Below are positions 1 to 13,300 of a DNA stretch of 64,000 nt, piece by piece; the first letter of the stretch is position 1, and each line of letters opens with the position of its first letter. The notes beneath the pieces were generated by a model, which made no database searches, had not been told where the DNA came from, and saw only the letters and a program-made list of their open reading frames with translations. The position numbers were made by a program, and so were the translations under genes. Source of the DNA: Saccharina japonica (lineage: Eukaryota; Sar; Phaeophyceae; Laminariales; Laminariaceae); assembly GCA_008828725.1 (NCBI GenBank), contig MEHQ01001361.1:124001-188000 (forward strand), given 5' to 3'.

Positions 1-1123
1 CCCTTCCCGCTCCTCGAAAGCTGTGATCCATGCCTGGATCTCTTTCTTCTTTGCCTTGCGTAGGGCTTTCAGCGTCGCGAGGTCGTCGCTGTCCATGATG
101 ATGTGCTGCCAGTTGGTACGGTACAGCTACGTACAATATGGTCTGGACTCCCTCCGCGCACGGAGGGGGGAGTCGGGTCGGGAAACTATGAAACACGCTC
201 ACGCAATGTCAAGTCGAAGATATCGCGATACTTCTCCTTGTTGCCGTGCACCGGACGTTGGGCAACGCTGCTGCTGCGCTGCTACTGCCCTGCACGGTCA
301 TGCCTGCATTCGTCGTGGAGTGACCTGCACACTCGTCTGTCTCCTTCTGCCCTCGAAGGAGCGTATCTATGCATACGAATCATGCACTAGAGCAGCGTCA
401 GTGTCGCGAGGTCGACCGGGAGACATCTCTTTTATGCTCATCCGCCGCCGGTTTCAAAGTTTCGGCCGACGAAGAATGCGGCGCAATGCCCGAAAACCTC
501 CGACAGGCCGACGATCCGGTAATTAATCCAATAGTTGGGCTCTAGAGCTATACCGGTGAACTCCTGTAGTTTGTAGCCTCTAATCAGCTGGTATCTTACC
601 GTTTGCGGTTGAGTTCGAGAACTCTTCGCCAGGAGCCTAACCACTCTCGAGGACCAGCAAGGCCAGTACGTCAGCACGCCGTCCATCATACATCATCATC
701 ATGCGTCAGCATTACATTCAAGCATTCCATCACACGCATGTACCTGTGGATGTATCGTTGATCCTTGTCTACTGCGAAGGATATGCCTGATTTTTTTTTA
801 CTTATTCAGCAGATTATCAGTTTCTCCAGATACTCGCTATGATATGTCCAGTATCTGTGATTCCAACTGCTGTAATACGCGTAAGAGTTTACGAGTTACG
901 GTTGTACGGTGACTTGTCGCTCGCTCGTGAATCGTTCGTCGTTCGTCGGACCTCGGATCTTTTGCAAAAAAACGTGAAACTGTAAAAAAAAAGCAACCTC
1001 GTGCCTGCGGAACTCCTTTCGTGAAAAACACAGCGACGCGGCAGGAGGTGGAACCAGGAGACAGCACAACATCAGCCACAACAGCAGTAGCGTATACACA
1101 CACAAGATACAGACCAGTGCACC
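1..1123. other. No gene recognised
   Basis: No open frame here has recognisable protein features or good splice signals. The last few hundred bases would hold the promoter and 5' leader of the small mitochondrial-protein gene whose ATG is at 1124, but no TATA box or other core element is convincing. Confidence 0.4.
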
Positions 1124-4100
1124 ATGTCGGCTCCGATGCTCCGAACAATCAGCAGGGTAGTTCACGCCCCACAAACGAGGTGAGGCTGGTCTTGCGCGTG
1201 CCGGTCTTCTGGCACATCCGATTTTTCTTTCAGACCGACACCCCACACCCCCTTCTTTTCTTACGTAGCCAGAGGTAGCCGCAACTCGTGAGAGATCAGC
1301 GATTGTTGACGAGACGAACGAGGAACATCGACTATATGGAGTACAGCACAAGGACCACTGCAGCCCTGAGTGCCTTCGGACGATTGACAGCGGTAGTCCC
1401 GTGTTAAGGCGATCTAGTGGGGACGATTGACAGCAGTACCAGGTCTATACCAGCACGAGTACGTGCCATACTTCGTTGCAGAATACCTGATGGCTGGACC
1501 CATCGAGAGTTGATTCGTTTGTAGAGCAGGTGCAGGTACGAAGGAGTACGAGTACGAGTAGTAGTGTGAACACCACGCAGCACGGCTGTTCTAGAGGGGG
1601 TGACGAGGCACGGCGATATGCGCGATAATTACGACCTCCTACTGGGGATCCTACCGTGCGTGCCTCATGCTCCTTCTATGAGTGCCGCTTGGGACCGCAT
1701 GGACGAGGACCAAATCGTGCTGACTCCTCTCCTACAGCTGTGAGCATATTTTTCGTACAAGCAGTACGCGAGTAGTACAGCAGTCGTACTCGTAGCTTAC
1801 CTTCAGCGACTGTTGCCAGTCCCGCGCGCGCTTATGTCCGAGTACGAGTACGCGCTACTACCGGTACGTACATACCGATACTGGTGTCTGGTTGCTGGTA
1901 CGGGTATATATGAGTACTCGTAGTCTAGGTTTTAGAGCCTGCGCGTAACTTGTTCTGCAGCGATTTTAGTACCTCCTACTGTACGTTCCTGTGCGTTCGA
2001 TAAGTATGCGTACCTGGTACTCCGAGTGTACCCGGGGTATCGAGTACATTTCGTACTCCGAGTACTGAGAGTATTGCAGTACTGGTGGCCGAAATACTGC
2101 GAATATTGGGCGTATGAGTAGTACTGAAGGCCCAAATACTGCGAGTACTAGGAGTATGAGCAGTACAGAACCCCGAGTACAAGCAGTACCTGCAGTACAA
2201 AACGTCCGAAACACTTGGAGTAGAACTCAGAGTATGGAGAGTATTGAACCCGTATATACTGCGAGTACTCGCAGTATATACTCCCGAAATACTGGCAGTG
2301 CTCCCGAGTACTCCAGTTGCCCCCCCCGACAATATTTTTCTCTAACCCCCACTCGTTGGACCATCCATGAATGCTTTCTCCAATCAAATGGGAGTTAAAG
2401 TATCAAAACGGTGCACAGAGGGTCGACGTATAATTCTTACTCCGAGTATACTGCGCATGTTGAGAGTATTTTGGTACTCCTGAGTACTCGCAGTACTCGC
2501 AGTACCAACGGACGAAATACTTCCAGTACGAGGCAATACCTGCAGTACCGAACCCTGAATTACTTGAAGTACAGCAGTATTCCATAGTAGTGAACCCCGA
2601 AATACTAATACTGCGTGTATGGCAGTATCCGGCAGTTCGGAATCTCGAAATACTGCGAGTACTCGCAGTATCCTGAATTACATAAAAGCCCAAATACTCC
2701 GAGTATACGAAGTACCTGGAGTATTTCGTGTCACAAACTCGCCAATCAGATAACGGTATTACCTAATACCCGGTGTATACCGGTAGCCAACTATTAAACT
2801 ATGACGGGGAACCATATTAAATAGGACAATTTTTTTGTCAGTAAAAAAGGTAAATATATTGATTTTTGTGTGTACCGTAAGTCCTATTTACGCTGGTCCC
2901 CCCTCGTGGTCCGCGATTCATAGTCAAGCAATTCGCAGCCCTATTGATAGGAACCCCCGCTTCTTGTCCGCCGTGTTTCTGGTGTCCACAACCCATCCTA
3001 TATGCGCAGGACCCGTCTCGCGGTCGCTCGCTTTCTCAGCAGCCACATTTTCCCTCCCCCCCGACCACGCCAGAAATTAAATCAACTCATTGAAGCTGTC
3101 ATCCATATGCAAGTCCGCCTCACAAGCGGTTCTTAGTAGGATGCAGCCCACCCTTCATGCGACTCGCCCAACACCTCACGGCGCTTCGCGCTCGGTGCTA
3201 ACAATGTCTGCCTGGTCGGTGAAAACCCGACACGCTCCGTCCCGGCATTGTAGGGATGCAAGGGTCTATAGTCATACGACTAAGGCCATGCATGAAAATG
3301 AAGTACACCCCCCCCGGCTACGGCCGCGCATGACTTGAGTACTCCCCCCCCCCAAACCCGACATGCTCCGTCCCGGCATTGTAGGGATGCGAGGGTCTAT
3401 GGTCATACGACTACGGCCATGCATGAAAATGAAGTACACCCCCCCCCCCCGACGGTCTATGGTCATACGACTACGGCCGTGCACGACATGAGTACACCCC
3501 CCCCCTCCCCCCACCCCTCCTTGATTTTGCGGTCATCGCAGGAGCATCGTCACGCGGTCGATGCCTCGGGCCGGTGGCGGACACGATGACCACCCTCATG
3601 TAAGCGTTATTGGGCCCGCGTGTGTTTTTTGCGATGCGATCGGCGTGTGGAGTTCCACTGCCGCGGCGGTGGCGTTGGCGGCGGCGGCGGCGGCGGACGC
3701 GGCAGCGGACGCGCGCGGCCGGGTTCTATTCGATGATGTTATTGTTTGCTCAATCATTGCACCGGTACTGGGTGCTTCTATTTGTTTCATTGCAACGATT
3801 TGCGGTTACTCTTGCTGAGTATATTGGTACCAGGTCGTACTATTAGTAGGTACGGTACTCTGAACCGGTATGGTATTCTTCAGTATAGCTGGAACCAATA
3901 TGAGTACAGCAGAAGGCTCACTCCACCTACTGTAGTTTTAGAGTCTACCTGATACACTGTCCATAGGGCGTACTGTGTTTTGAGCCTTGACGCCTACCAC
4001 AACACTACAGGGTGTGGCAGCTCCACAATCAGGACCTCTAGAAACTATACTAGTGCACACGCTGCAGTCGCCCATGTATCTCCTTCAGATAGATAGATAT

Positions 4101-4850
4101 ATATCAAGATCATGCATGCACAACTCTGTTTTTTTACGATCGATGGATTTTTTTTAACGTTTTTACGGAGCGTAGGGGTGTCCTGGCGAGCTCTTGAGGA
4201 ACGCGCGACGCCGTTGCCCGCGCCTTTTGTGTGTTTGTTCGAATCGTTTACTCCCTCCCGCTGATTTTGGAATCGTTTGTTTGGAATCATTTTTTGTCCC
4301 GTTTGTGTTTGTGTTTGTGTTTGTTTTTTGCAGCTGGTCTTCGATACCGCCAAGGCGCCCTTCACCAAGACGAGCGCGGGTCTCATTGTCGGTGGAGGCG
4401 TGTTTCTAGGCATCGGCATCGTCTGCGGCGCTGTGAGGCACCAGCAGATCAAGCACGGTGAGAGGGCACCATGCATTTCAGCTGCTGAAAAAATGCCCGC
4501 TCGAAATATAGGCCGAAAGTTGCAGGCAAAGAGCCGTGGAACGTATCATATCATCGGAAGGCGTTCGACGTAAACTCGGCAAACCGATGTGATGTGGTCA
4601 TCCATTCGATCATTGTCCACAGCGTTTCCCTCGTTTACCTTTTGATTGCTGCTTTTCACTCTGTGTGGATAATGCACCACAAAAGTGGTGCTGCAACATC
4701 AGGTGTTAGTGACTGCTTTTAAAGGTCGCAAAAAAAAAAACAGCTTTCGTTTGCCTCGCCTCATACCATGTCTGATGATCGCCTCTGTTTTGCGATGTTG
4801 TAATTGTTTTCGTATTGTTTTCTTCCCCAGGATTCTGGAAGAAGGAATAA
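1124..4850 (+). CDS. Small mitochondrial inner-membrane protein, COX7C-like, three exons
   Basis: Exons 1124-1156, 4334-4457 and 4831-4850 join in phases 0 and 1 to give about 54 residues. The N-terminus (MSAPMLRTISR) is short, basic and hydroxylated like a mitochondrial presequence. The second exon encodes one glycine-rich hydrophobic span (GLIVGGGVFLGIGIVCGAV) followed by RHQQIKHG, and the last exon adds FWKKE and a TAA stop. A single span followed by VRHQ and a lysine-rich tail recalls cytochrome c oxidase subunit VIIc, a small structural subunit of complex IV. Acceptors at 4333 and 4830 have good pyrimidine tracts. Exon 1 could instead end at 1179 (GTGAGG donor), but that is phase 2 and would need another exon. 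The first intron is 3.2 kb and full of repeats. The gene structure is fairly secure; the family assignment is inference. Confidence 0.6.
1730..2750. repeat. GTAC/AGTACT-rich satellite-like tract
   Basis: About 1 kb dominated by degenerate repeats of CGAGTACT, GCAGTATT and AGTACTCG with scattered CGAAATACTG spacers. Many words are self-complementary, so both strands look alike. It lies in intron 1 of the COX7C-like gene and has no coding character. Confidence 0.7.
2803..2904. mobile_element. Palindromic TAAATAGGAC MITE, copy 1
   Basis: The left end reads GGGGAACCATATTAAATAGGAC and the right end is its imperfect complement (GTCCTATTTACGCTGGTCCCC). A T/A-rich centre of about 55 bp includes TTTTTGTGTGTACC. 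It is the same family as the copies at 17171, 17638, 18363 and 22170. No coding capacity. Confidence 0.6.
3072..3520 (-). mobile_element. Poly-C/G-ended interspersed repeat (family P), nested copies
   Basis: On the minus strand it carries the family words CATGCATGGCCGTAGTCG, ACCATAGACCCTCGCATC, CCGGGACGGAGC and TTTTCACCGACCAGGCAG, ending in TGGTGTGGC-type sequence. The block GTACACCCCCCC to GGCATTGTAGGGATG recurs two or three times, so copies are nested or partly duplicated. Each unit abuts a C homopolymer. No transposase gene is seen, and the mobilisation mechanism is unknown. Confidence 0.65.
4334..4457 (+). CDS. Exon 2 of the COX7C-like gene (membrane span)
   Basis: It is bounded by TTTTTTGCAG at 4333 and the donor G|GTGAGA at 4457. 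It encodes LVFDTAKAPFTKTSAG, then the hydrophobic glycine-rich helix and RHQQIKH. It is phase 0 in and phase 1 out, matching the GA that opens exon 3. Confidence 0.65.
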
Positions 4851-7155
4851 TTTGGGTGCAGATGCAAAAAACCGTGGGCCGCTCAAGGCAAGGCGGCGTC
4901 ATGGCGCCGGCGACATAGGCAACAGGCGCGTTACGTGCACGCGCACCTCGCGCAAAGCACGCAATAAAAAAACATGAGAGATTTGGCAAATATGATGGAC
5001 GGCTGAGGAAGCGCGGGTTCGTTTGTTCTTCTTGCTCTTCGGCCACAAACGCCGTCCATAGCTGTGAAAGCCAAAGAAGCGTCGGTTCTTCGGCCACAGT
5101 ACATAGCTGTCCTCGTCTGGGGAAGCTAAAGAGGCGTTACGCGGGAAGGGCGGGGGAGGGAGGCAACAGGAGTGGCAAGAGGTTGTAGGGGTGGGACCGA
5201 TCATGGTTGATTTGCGGCTGAACGTTCCCATAGGCGGTGCAGAGCAGGGCATTTCGCTTAACGTTCCCCAGCTGGATCAATCGGCTGGAGGTACGACGAG
5301 CGTTCCCGTAAAACTGCACGCGACGGCAAGGACCGCCGTTAAGCTACAGCAGTAGGTTTGGCGGATGCAGCCACCGCTAAGTAGTCCAGCAGCGAAAGGC
5401 TGACTGAGCGAGGGAGGAATTAAATAATTGGCATGGATGCCGCACAAAACGATTTTTTTGGCGGGAACATTTTTTCATATCATACGCTCCTATAAGCACT
5501 TCGAGGCCTCGAGTAGTGATGCTTGATTTTGCTGCCCTATTTCTCGGTTGACTGGGTTTTTTTTAGTTGCGGAAGGTGCAAATGAGTCCGTCCGACTCGA
5601 AAAGACCCATAAAACTGTGTACCGTTTTTTTTTTCTTCATTTATGGGCACACGATGTATTCGTACGATGCCGCCTACCTGAATATGATCTCCTGTGTGGG
5701 CACAAAACTCCCGGCAGGTTCGTATGCATACCTGGTGTCATCTCACGTGTTGGTCCACGAGCGATTTGCTTTGTATTCTACCGAGAGGTTGTCTCGGGTG
5801 TTTTTCCGCATGTGGATGATGCGATGCTTTGTTGTCACCGATCGTGTTCCGCGTCCTACCTGCAACATGCTTTCCGTTCGTGTCCATCGCTATCACCGCT
5901 GTACGGTGCCGCGGAGATATAGTTCCCAGGTTTATTCCTGTGGGCGCCCGATTCTCGTGTCACCACACACCGTGGCATAACGAGAGGGGCTACTTCGTCT
6001 GTTAGGGGTTCATAAATTATTGAGTACCCAGTCTCGTACGAGTAGGCCTTTCGCGTATGGATTGTGTAATAATTTCACACCTCAGACAGATCATGACCTA
6101 TTGATTAAGTGGTGAGAGGTTGTGCAGGGGCTGCGCAGTACAGATCCAACCCAGGAAACATGTCCTAGATCATGCGGATTGTACGGGTCCTACGACTCCC
6201 CGGCAGCATGGGCTAGATCATACAATATCGGAAATAGATCTGACCATGAAGGGGGAAATCGATGATCTGTCGGAGACGTGAATCAATTTCGAACGAGAAG
6301 CGAGGTTCTAGTTTACGCGGCCGCCCGAAAGGTAGGGACCCCTTTTGAGCCTGGCGAAGCAGAGAAACACTGTCGTGAGCTTTCGTCATGAAGTGTAGCA
6401 GCACCACAGGCGCGCTACCGAGTGCTAATAGTATTCCCCCCAGCTTTTGCAACACCCGAGGGTAATTTCAGTGCACCACCAGCTCGTTGCCCTCACCTGA
6501 ATCATAAAATTGCGTCCCACAGAAACTCTCCTCTCCATTAAGCGTTTTCTTAGCTGTAACTGATTCAAGAGGTTCTAAACAAAAAGAGGCAAAGCCTCTG
6601 CAGTGTCGGGTGCAGGGCGGGTGTTGTGTCGGCATTTACAAACCCAGGAGAAATAGACGTCAACGCTAATAATGTCCACACCAACAATATTAAGCCGGTA
6701 TGGATACAAACAACGGCGACTAAAAAGCTGCAGAATTCCAGCACTTGGTCGCCAAAGGCCAAAAGGCCACGCCAAAGCCAAGGATATTATTGTCGAGCGA
6801 TCAACGTCAAAAGTCTCAATAAGTTAACCAACAATAGTATTCTTACGCATACCGTGGCTGGGGGTTTTCACAAAAAAACACGCCGCCACCAACAGCATAC
6901 ACCACCTGCATGATGATCAAAAACAGCCTTAGCATGGGTTGACCCGGAACGCGTCGAGCGTAGACGATACATATACCCATGTGTTTCGTGCCCTTCGTCC
7001 ACCCCCCACCCCCCTCGCTAACTTCAGCCCTGTCCCGGCAATGTAGAGGTTCAAGGGTCTATGGTCACACGACTACCGCCATGCACCTCATGACATGAGT
7101 ACACCCCCCCCCCCCATCCCCCTCTATCTCTAATAGCTTACAGAAAGCGGTAAAT
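4851..7155. other. Intergenic and 3' flanks, no gene recognised
   Basis: This lies between the convergent 3' ends of the COX7C-like gene (+) and the Tectonic gene (-). An AATAAA-like signal occurs near 4964 downstream of the first. A family P fragment occupies 7025-7125. Nothing else is identifiable. Confidence 0.4.
7025..7125 (-). mobile_element. Family P fragment
   Basis: The CCCGGCAATGTAG, GGGTCTATGGTC and CATGAGTACACCCCCC words of the interspersed family are present and end in a C homopolymer. It lies just beyond the Tectonic stop codon. Confidence 0.6.
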
Positions 7156-7347
7156 CTACAGGTACTGCGCAATCAGGGTAACGACCGCAGGCCCGAGAAG
7201 AACGGGGAATACAGCCCTAGCGAAACTATTTCGGGAGTCGTCCCGTACGGTCGCCGCCCCCCCGGACGTGGATATGAAGAACGGGTAGAAGACGTCCCAT
7301 GGTACCGTAAACGCCACAGGGGGAGACGGGGGCATGTAAACTTGCGT
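7156..7347 (-). CDS. Tectonic last exon (C-terminal anchor)
   Basis: The acceptor CTTTACGCAG at 7348 opens TQVYMPPSPPVAF. The exon encodes the typical VPW..FYPFF stretch and ends with a hydrophobic segment of about 19 residues and a TAG at 7156, suggesting a membrane-anchored form. Confidence 0.75.
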   Translation of the reverse strand, partial: TQVYMPPSPPVAFTVPWDVFYPFFISTSGGAATVRDDSRNSFARAVFPVLLGPAVVTLIAQYL

Positions 7348-10300
7348 CTGCGTAAAGACGACGGACGGTGGGCGGCGGGTGTGGCACGGGCGTGGCACGG
7401 AGGGAATCAAGACATTGGTCAGCATTTTGACTTTTTTTTTTTGTGGCAGGGGAACATCCCATTTTTTGTGTGTCTTAACTACAGTACGTACATTAGACAA
7501 ATTGATGGAATGATAAGCTTGCGCACATTTTCGGCAGAAGAACATGCACGATATACTCGTACGTTTAATTTTTTCAGCATCTCGTTTTGCTGTGCGGCGT
7601 TCTTGTACTTTCGCCCGTAAAACACTTCCTTAAGTCAAAAGTACAACTACAGTACTTCGTATTACAACAAGCCACGCACGACAACAACGCTGTGAAACCA
7701 CTGCACACAAAGAAGATGCGCAAGCGCATACATAGCGTGCCCTCGTCAATTACTATTTTGTCCTGCCGACGACGCCAAGTGTGATAAGATTAAGGTAAGG
7801 ACACATAGTATCCCTAGCCAGGTCAAGCCTATTGAACAGGTACTCGTTGGTACTCACGTATGCTATTTGCTTAGAGACAGAAGAAGAGCAGCTTTATTGC
7901 TTTTCCCACGATGTAAGACTGAAAGAGCAGAAGGCTCAAGGTTGTCATGAACCTGGGAACGCCTGGTTCCCATCTGAGATACGCCTTCCAAGTACTACCA
8001 ATACGATTCTTATACCTGTTACCAGGTATTTGCTGGCGTTTCCACATCATTTCAGCAGTACCATAACATTGGGGTGACACACTCATCGACAAAGGTGTGC
8101 GTGCACAGCCACGTGTTTCGCCCCTTTCAGATATTGCACTGATTCGTCCTATAAAAACACAAGAGCTGCGGTCGACAACCGATTGTTTTCATTACCAACC
8201 ATTGCCGGCAGCCCGACTTCTGGCGTACCTCATGATCGTATGCCTTGAACGACACGCTGTTGCACACCCAGAAGTTTTGCTCGCTCGCCGCCTCTTCTCG
8301 CCACACCCAATCAGACTTCCCGTACCGAGCACCGGCAGAAACGATTTTGTTCTGGTACGAATGTGCGGGTGGAGGGGTGTGCATAGACCGGAGCAAGATT
8401 CATCAAATGCAGGAGTCGAAACATGATGGTCTGGTCAACGCAGGGACGAAGAAGCTCTTCGGGTACGAAACATGGAAGCATTGACATGGGAAGCGTTTCT
8501 CAGGCTAAGCACTATTCACAGAAGACGGCACAGGCGTCCACTGCCATTTATACCTCTTTCGACTGTCTACGAATCGAGATTATCCGAATCAAATTGATCA
8601 CCCCTCTCGACTGTCTACGAACCAGGAACATCCGGATCACGCAGCCAGAACAGAGAACCTCCCACGACCGGAATCCGTTAGTGAGACGATTTGCTCCCGC
8701 CCGTTCGTGTGCGCGTGCGAAGTTGTGTAGCTTAACGTGCCACGAAAAACAGGGCGAACGACGGTAAATGCCCCCCCCCACCCCCCCCCGCGCGCTGCAT
8801 CGCACGGTTCAAGACAGGGGTTACAGTTGCGTTCACTCAAAATTTTTCCAGCATTCACCTCCGGCAGATAGAAAGTACGTCCTTACGATCAGGAGCGGTG
8901 AAAATCTGACTGTTCTCACATATGCCCTTCACGAGGTCATTTAAAGCCTCTAGTACAAGTGATCGAAGTATCACTGTTATTATTAATAGTATCATACGCA
9001 GCTTGCAAATGGGAGTTTCGACGAAATCCTCGATTTCACAGGCAATGTTGCCAATGTTTTGTTTTCCTTCAGTTTTTCCATACTGTCCGGGCGAAAAGGA
9101 CCAAGGGACTGCCCGTGATCGCGCATCATTTTCCTAAACAAGGAACAGCTATCCAGCGGCTCAAGAGCAGGCGGACGCCCTCGCTACGCAGATGGCATTT
9201 TTTTACTCCCACCTGTCTTCCCCCCGTCGGTAACATCCCAGCTCACCTGGGGGTTTGCCTTGGAGCCCACAGGAGCGTACAGGAATCGGTATTCCAGGGT
9301 CGACACCATGCTCGAGCATACGCCGCTTCGAGTCATGGCCAAGGAGCGAAGTGCGGTATGAGGACGCAAGTGCGATATTTAGAAGAAAAAATGAAAAAAA
9401 AAAAAAAACATCAGCGGTGAGATCGAGGATGTATATCACTTTCTTCGTGATGTGCTCGATAGTGTGTTTCACAGACCAGGCGAACATGACAAGAAGAGGA
9501 AACGATACCACACTCCCCCCAAGTCTTGATGAAAAACAAACCAATGGGGCGCGGGATTTTTTAACGAATTTGAAGAATTCAGGTCTAGTTTTGTTTTTGT
9601 TTTTTCTTAGGTGCTTTTACCTTAGTACACTCCCGCACCCCCCCCCCCCTCTCTCAAAGGGCATAGTAGGCATTGTAGTAGGGTACCGGACTTTAGTTTT
9701 CGTGCTTCCCTGCACAGACCGTGCCCGTACGCACTGAAACGATTTGCGTCACGTCAGATGTTCCTTCGATTACGGCGTGAAAGAAACAATGGGGACTCGA
9801 TGCCGAAAGCTTGAGCATACATAGGGTGTGTGTGCGTGTGTTCCCTAAGCCTTTGTTTCCACCCATCGACATCCAGCACACCCAGTGTGAATGCCGATTT
9901 TACTTCCTGTATAAAGCGAGACGCCAGCTCTATGGTCACAAACTACGAGACAGAGATAACAAAAAAAAACTCGCTCGCCGAAACGGACCGCGCTATGATG
10001 GTTTTCGGATAGAGCTATTAATAAGCGGCTGCGGCCGCTCGTTGCAGCTTTGATTTAGGCCGAAGCCTGGTTTTGTTAGAGCCCAACCATACGTCGGCAG
10101 AGCCCCATGACTACTAACCAAAACTTAATTCGGTTGGTTGACAACAAAACTCGTATGATATTTCTTTCTTTCTGTGCTTTACGTGAGAAATATTATGCTT
10201 ATATCGTAAGACAAACAAGGACGCATGCTACGGTAGGGGTGCACCATGTTTCTGCCTTATAAGGGTGGTCACTTGAGGAGCTCTATTATACCTCACCCGA

Positions 10301-13300
10301 AAACATTTCTTTTTTGAGGAGGAAAACAAAAGTGCTATTAATACCCGATGAGAAATCCCGCGGCCTTAAACGTACCTTTTTTTGGCCAATTCCGACGATT
10401 TTGGGTTAAGGAGCCAAAAAAAGGTATACCTCTACCGTCATTCCGAAAAAAAAAACAGCCAAAAAACCAAAAAACGGTATACCGTATACCTCTATCGTAA
10501 GCACGCGTCCAAGGCCCGCGATTCACTAGACGGGGTTTTGGCGTTCGCGGGCCAGAAGAGGCAAAGTGGACCGGCAGATGTCACAGCAAGGACACCGCGG
10601 ACGTGGCCAGCTGGTGTACTCGGGCGAAAGGTCAGGATACGGGTTACGGTAAGGATGAGACATACACACACAAAACAAGCTTGTGATAATATCCTCACTT
10701 GGAGTACACTCGTATACCTACCTCACTCACCTAACAACCGATTTTTGAGGACTTTATATGCTCAGCCCGATACGACACCCCATGGGCTTGCAGTAGGAGC
10801 GTTGAAAGAACAAAACATCAGATCCAATTTTTTTTATATATGGGGTACGTACATAGCTCCTGTTGTAAGATCAGGTCGGGGACATAGAAGTATTCCTCCC
10901 CGGGGTTTGCCTGTTGAGCAGGTACTTCGTTGTTGCTCGCGCGTGTTGGTTACTAAGAAATAGAAGAAAAACAGCTTTATTCACGTCGGGCACGAAGGAA
11001 TACTCGAGACAAGGACTTGCCTTTGCCTTTTTGCCGGGAAACCTCTGGTTTCCCGCCTAAGACACGCCTCCCAAGTACTACAAATACGGTTCCAATACCA
11101 GTCGAAGATCCCCGTCACTGGGAAACGTTTGGGCCCAAAAGTGAAACCCCTAGGGGGGCGTCGACACCGCGGGCGGCACACACCTCTCGTCGTCCCACGA
11201 CGCCGTGTCGGCGCTGGAAGAAAACTGGAGCTCCATCCACTGCGACACGTCCAACGGGTCCGCGCTACCATATGCCCCGATGTACTCGGCGGTGGACGAC
11301 GTGTTCCGAAACGCCAATGGTGTGAAACCGGTTTCGGGATCGACGTGCTCACCGGACCCTGTACAGTGCTGTAGTTTATATACACGTCGGTGGGGGGGGG
11401 GGGGAGGGGGGGTGTACTCATGTCGTGCACGGCCGTAGTCGTATGACCATAGACCCTCGCATCCCTACAAGGCGGGGACGGGGGGGGTGTACTCATGTTG
11501 TGCACGGCCGTAGTCATATGACCATAGACCCTCGCATCCCTACAATGCCGGGACGGAGCGCGTTGGGTTTTCACCAACCAGGCAGACATTGCTTGCACCA
11601 AGCGCGAAACGCCGTGAGGTATTGGGCGAGTCGCATGGAGGGTGAGCTGCATCCTGCTAAGAACCGCCTCTGAGGTGGACTTGCATATGGACGACAGCTT
11701 CAATGAGTTAATTTAATTTCTGGTGTGGCCACTTCCGGAGACAGCAATGGGTTTTACTATGTAACTGCCTCGCGGACGCCTTACCATATTAACACTACGT
11801 GATACGACCATTCCCCTTGTGCGGAACAAAGGTTCTCCACCCCGCAAAATGATCTACTCGACCGCCAGCTTTGGTGACCGCCAAAAAAAAAATAACAATA
11901 AAAAACGGCACCACTGGTTGTCTAGCTCACGCAGCGAGTGGCGTGTTTTACAGCGTCGTTGCCAACCGACGCCAACCCAACCTAATAAATTATATCAATT
12001 ATTTATAGGGGGAGGCTTGGGGGGGGGGGGGGTGTACTTCATTCTCATGCATGGCCGTAGTCGTATGACCATAGACCCTCGCATCCTACCATGCCGGGAC
12101 GGAGCATGTCGGGTTTTCACCGACCAGGCAGACATTGCTAGCATCAAGCGCGAAGCGCCGTGAGGTGTTGGCGAATCCGCATGACGGGCGTCGGGTTGTC
12201 ACCGACCAGGCAGATATTTTCTTGCACCAAGCGCGAAGCTCCGTGAGGTGCTGGACGAGTCCGCATGGAAGGGTGAGCTACATCCTATGATGCTAAAAAC
12301 CGCTTCTGAGTCAGAGTTTCTTGCGGTGTCGCCTGGAGATAAATTTATCGATCATAAGACATCCCGGCGAGAGCAAGCGACTAATACAATACAAGAAACT
12401 ATACAACCTTCAAGCATCGTCAAGCACCCTTGTGTGAGTGACCAGAACAGAGCCAGAGGCATCCTGCATAGCAGTAGTCGGTCCCTAGGCCCATATCGCC
12501 TTTCTCTTGACAGATGGCACTATCTAGTGTACGGAGGTGGCGGTCAGTCAAGGGGTTACACCGTGGTTCCCCAGCATATATACCGAAAGATGACCCCCGT
12601 ACCGTAACCTAAGTCGCCACTTCCGGGTCTTGAAAGGGGGTTCTGACAAGAATGAGGTAACGTTTTTTTACCTTGTTTCTTTCCTTTTCTTTTCCCTCCG
12701 ATTTAGTATATTCGCCCTTCTTTTCTCTCTCACTCCTATCCGCAACTTCAGGTCAGGGGTCACACAGTAGACACTCCCCCCCGCCCCCTCCCCACTACTG
12801 TTCAGGCCTTGCATTTTTTGTACCATCACGAGAATACTTCAGCCTTTTATTCCCCTTGTCGACTACTAGCGGTTGGTTGAAGTGCGTAGCGGTATTCGTC
12901 ACCTGAAGTGAGGGACATATGTACTGCTGTACCAGGTATGGATCACCTGCGCTAGGGCGTCGCGGGTGAGAGAGAGGACGCAGCAGCCGAGTCCGTCGTA
13001 ACCGAACTCCACTGAGGACGTCCCGACGTCTTCGCAGCCCCTCCCCTCCCCGGCCATGAGCTCCAGCCTACCTCCTCCAGTGCTGCCTCCGGCCGCAATG
13101 TACTCGTTATCGCCTTTTTTTTGTCGCGCCCCAAAATGAGGGCAGGTTATGGTTGAAACGAAAAAGAACACGCATGTGCTATGTCAATAAAAAATAAAAA
13201 AATACAGCTGTGAGATCGAGGATTTAATCGAAACTCTTTTTGCAAGGTGAGTGTGATACTTCGATCGCGCGTACTTAAAGCGACAGTGATAGGCAGTCCA

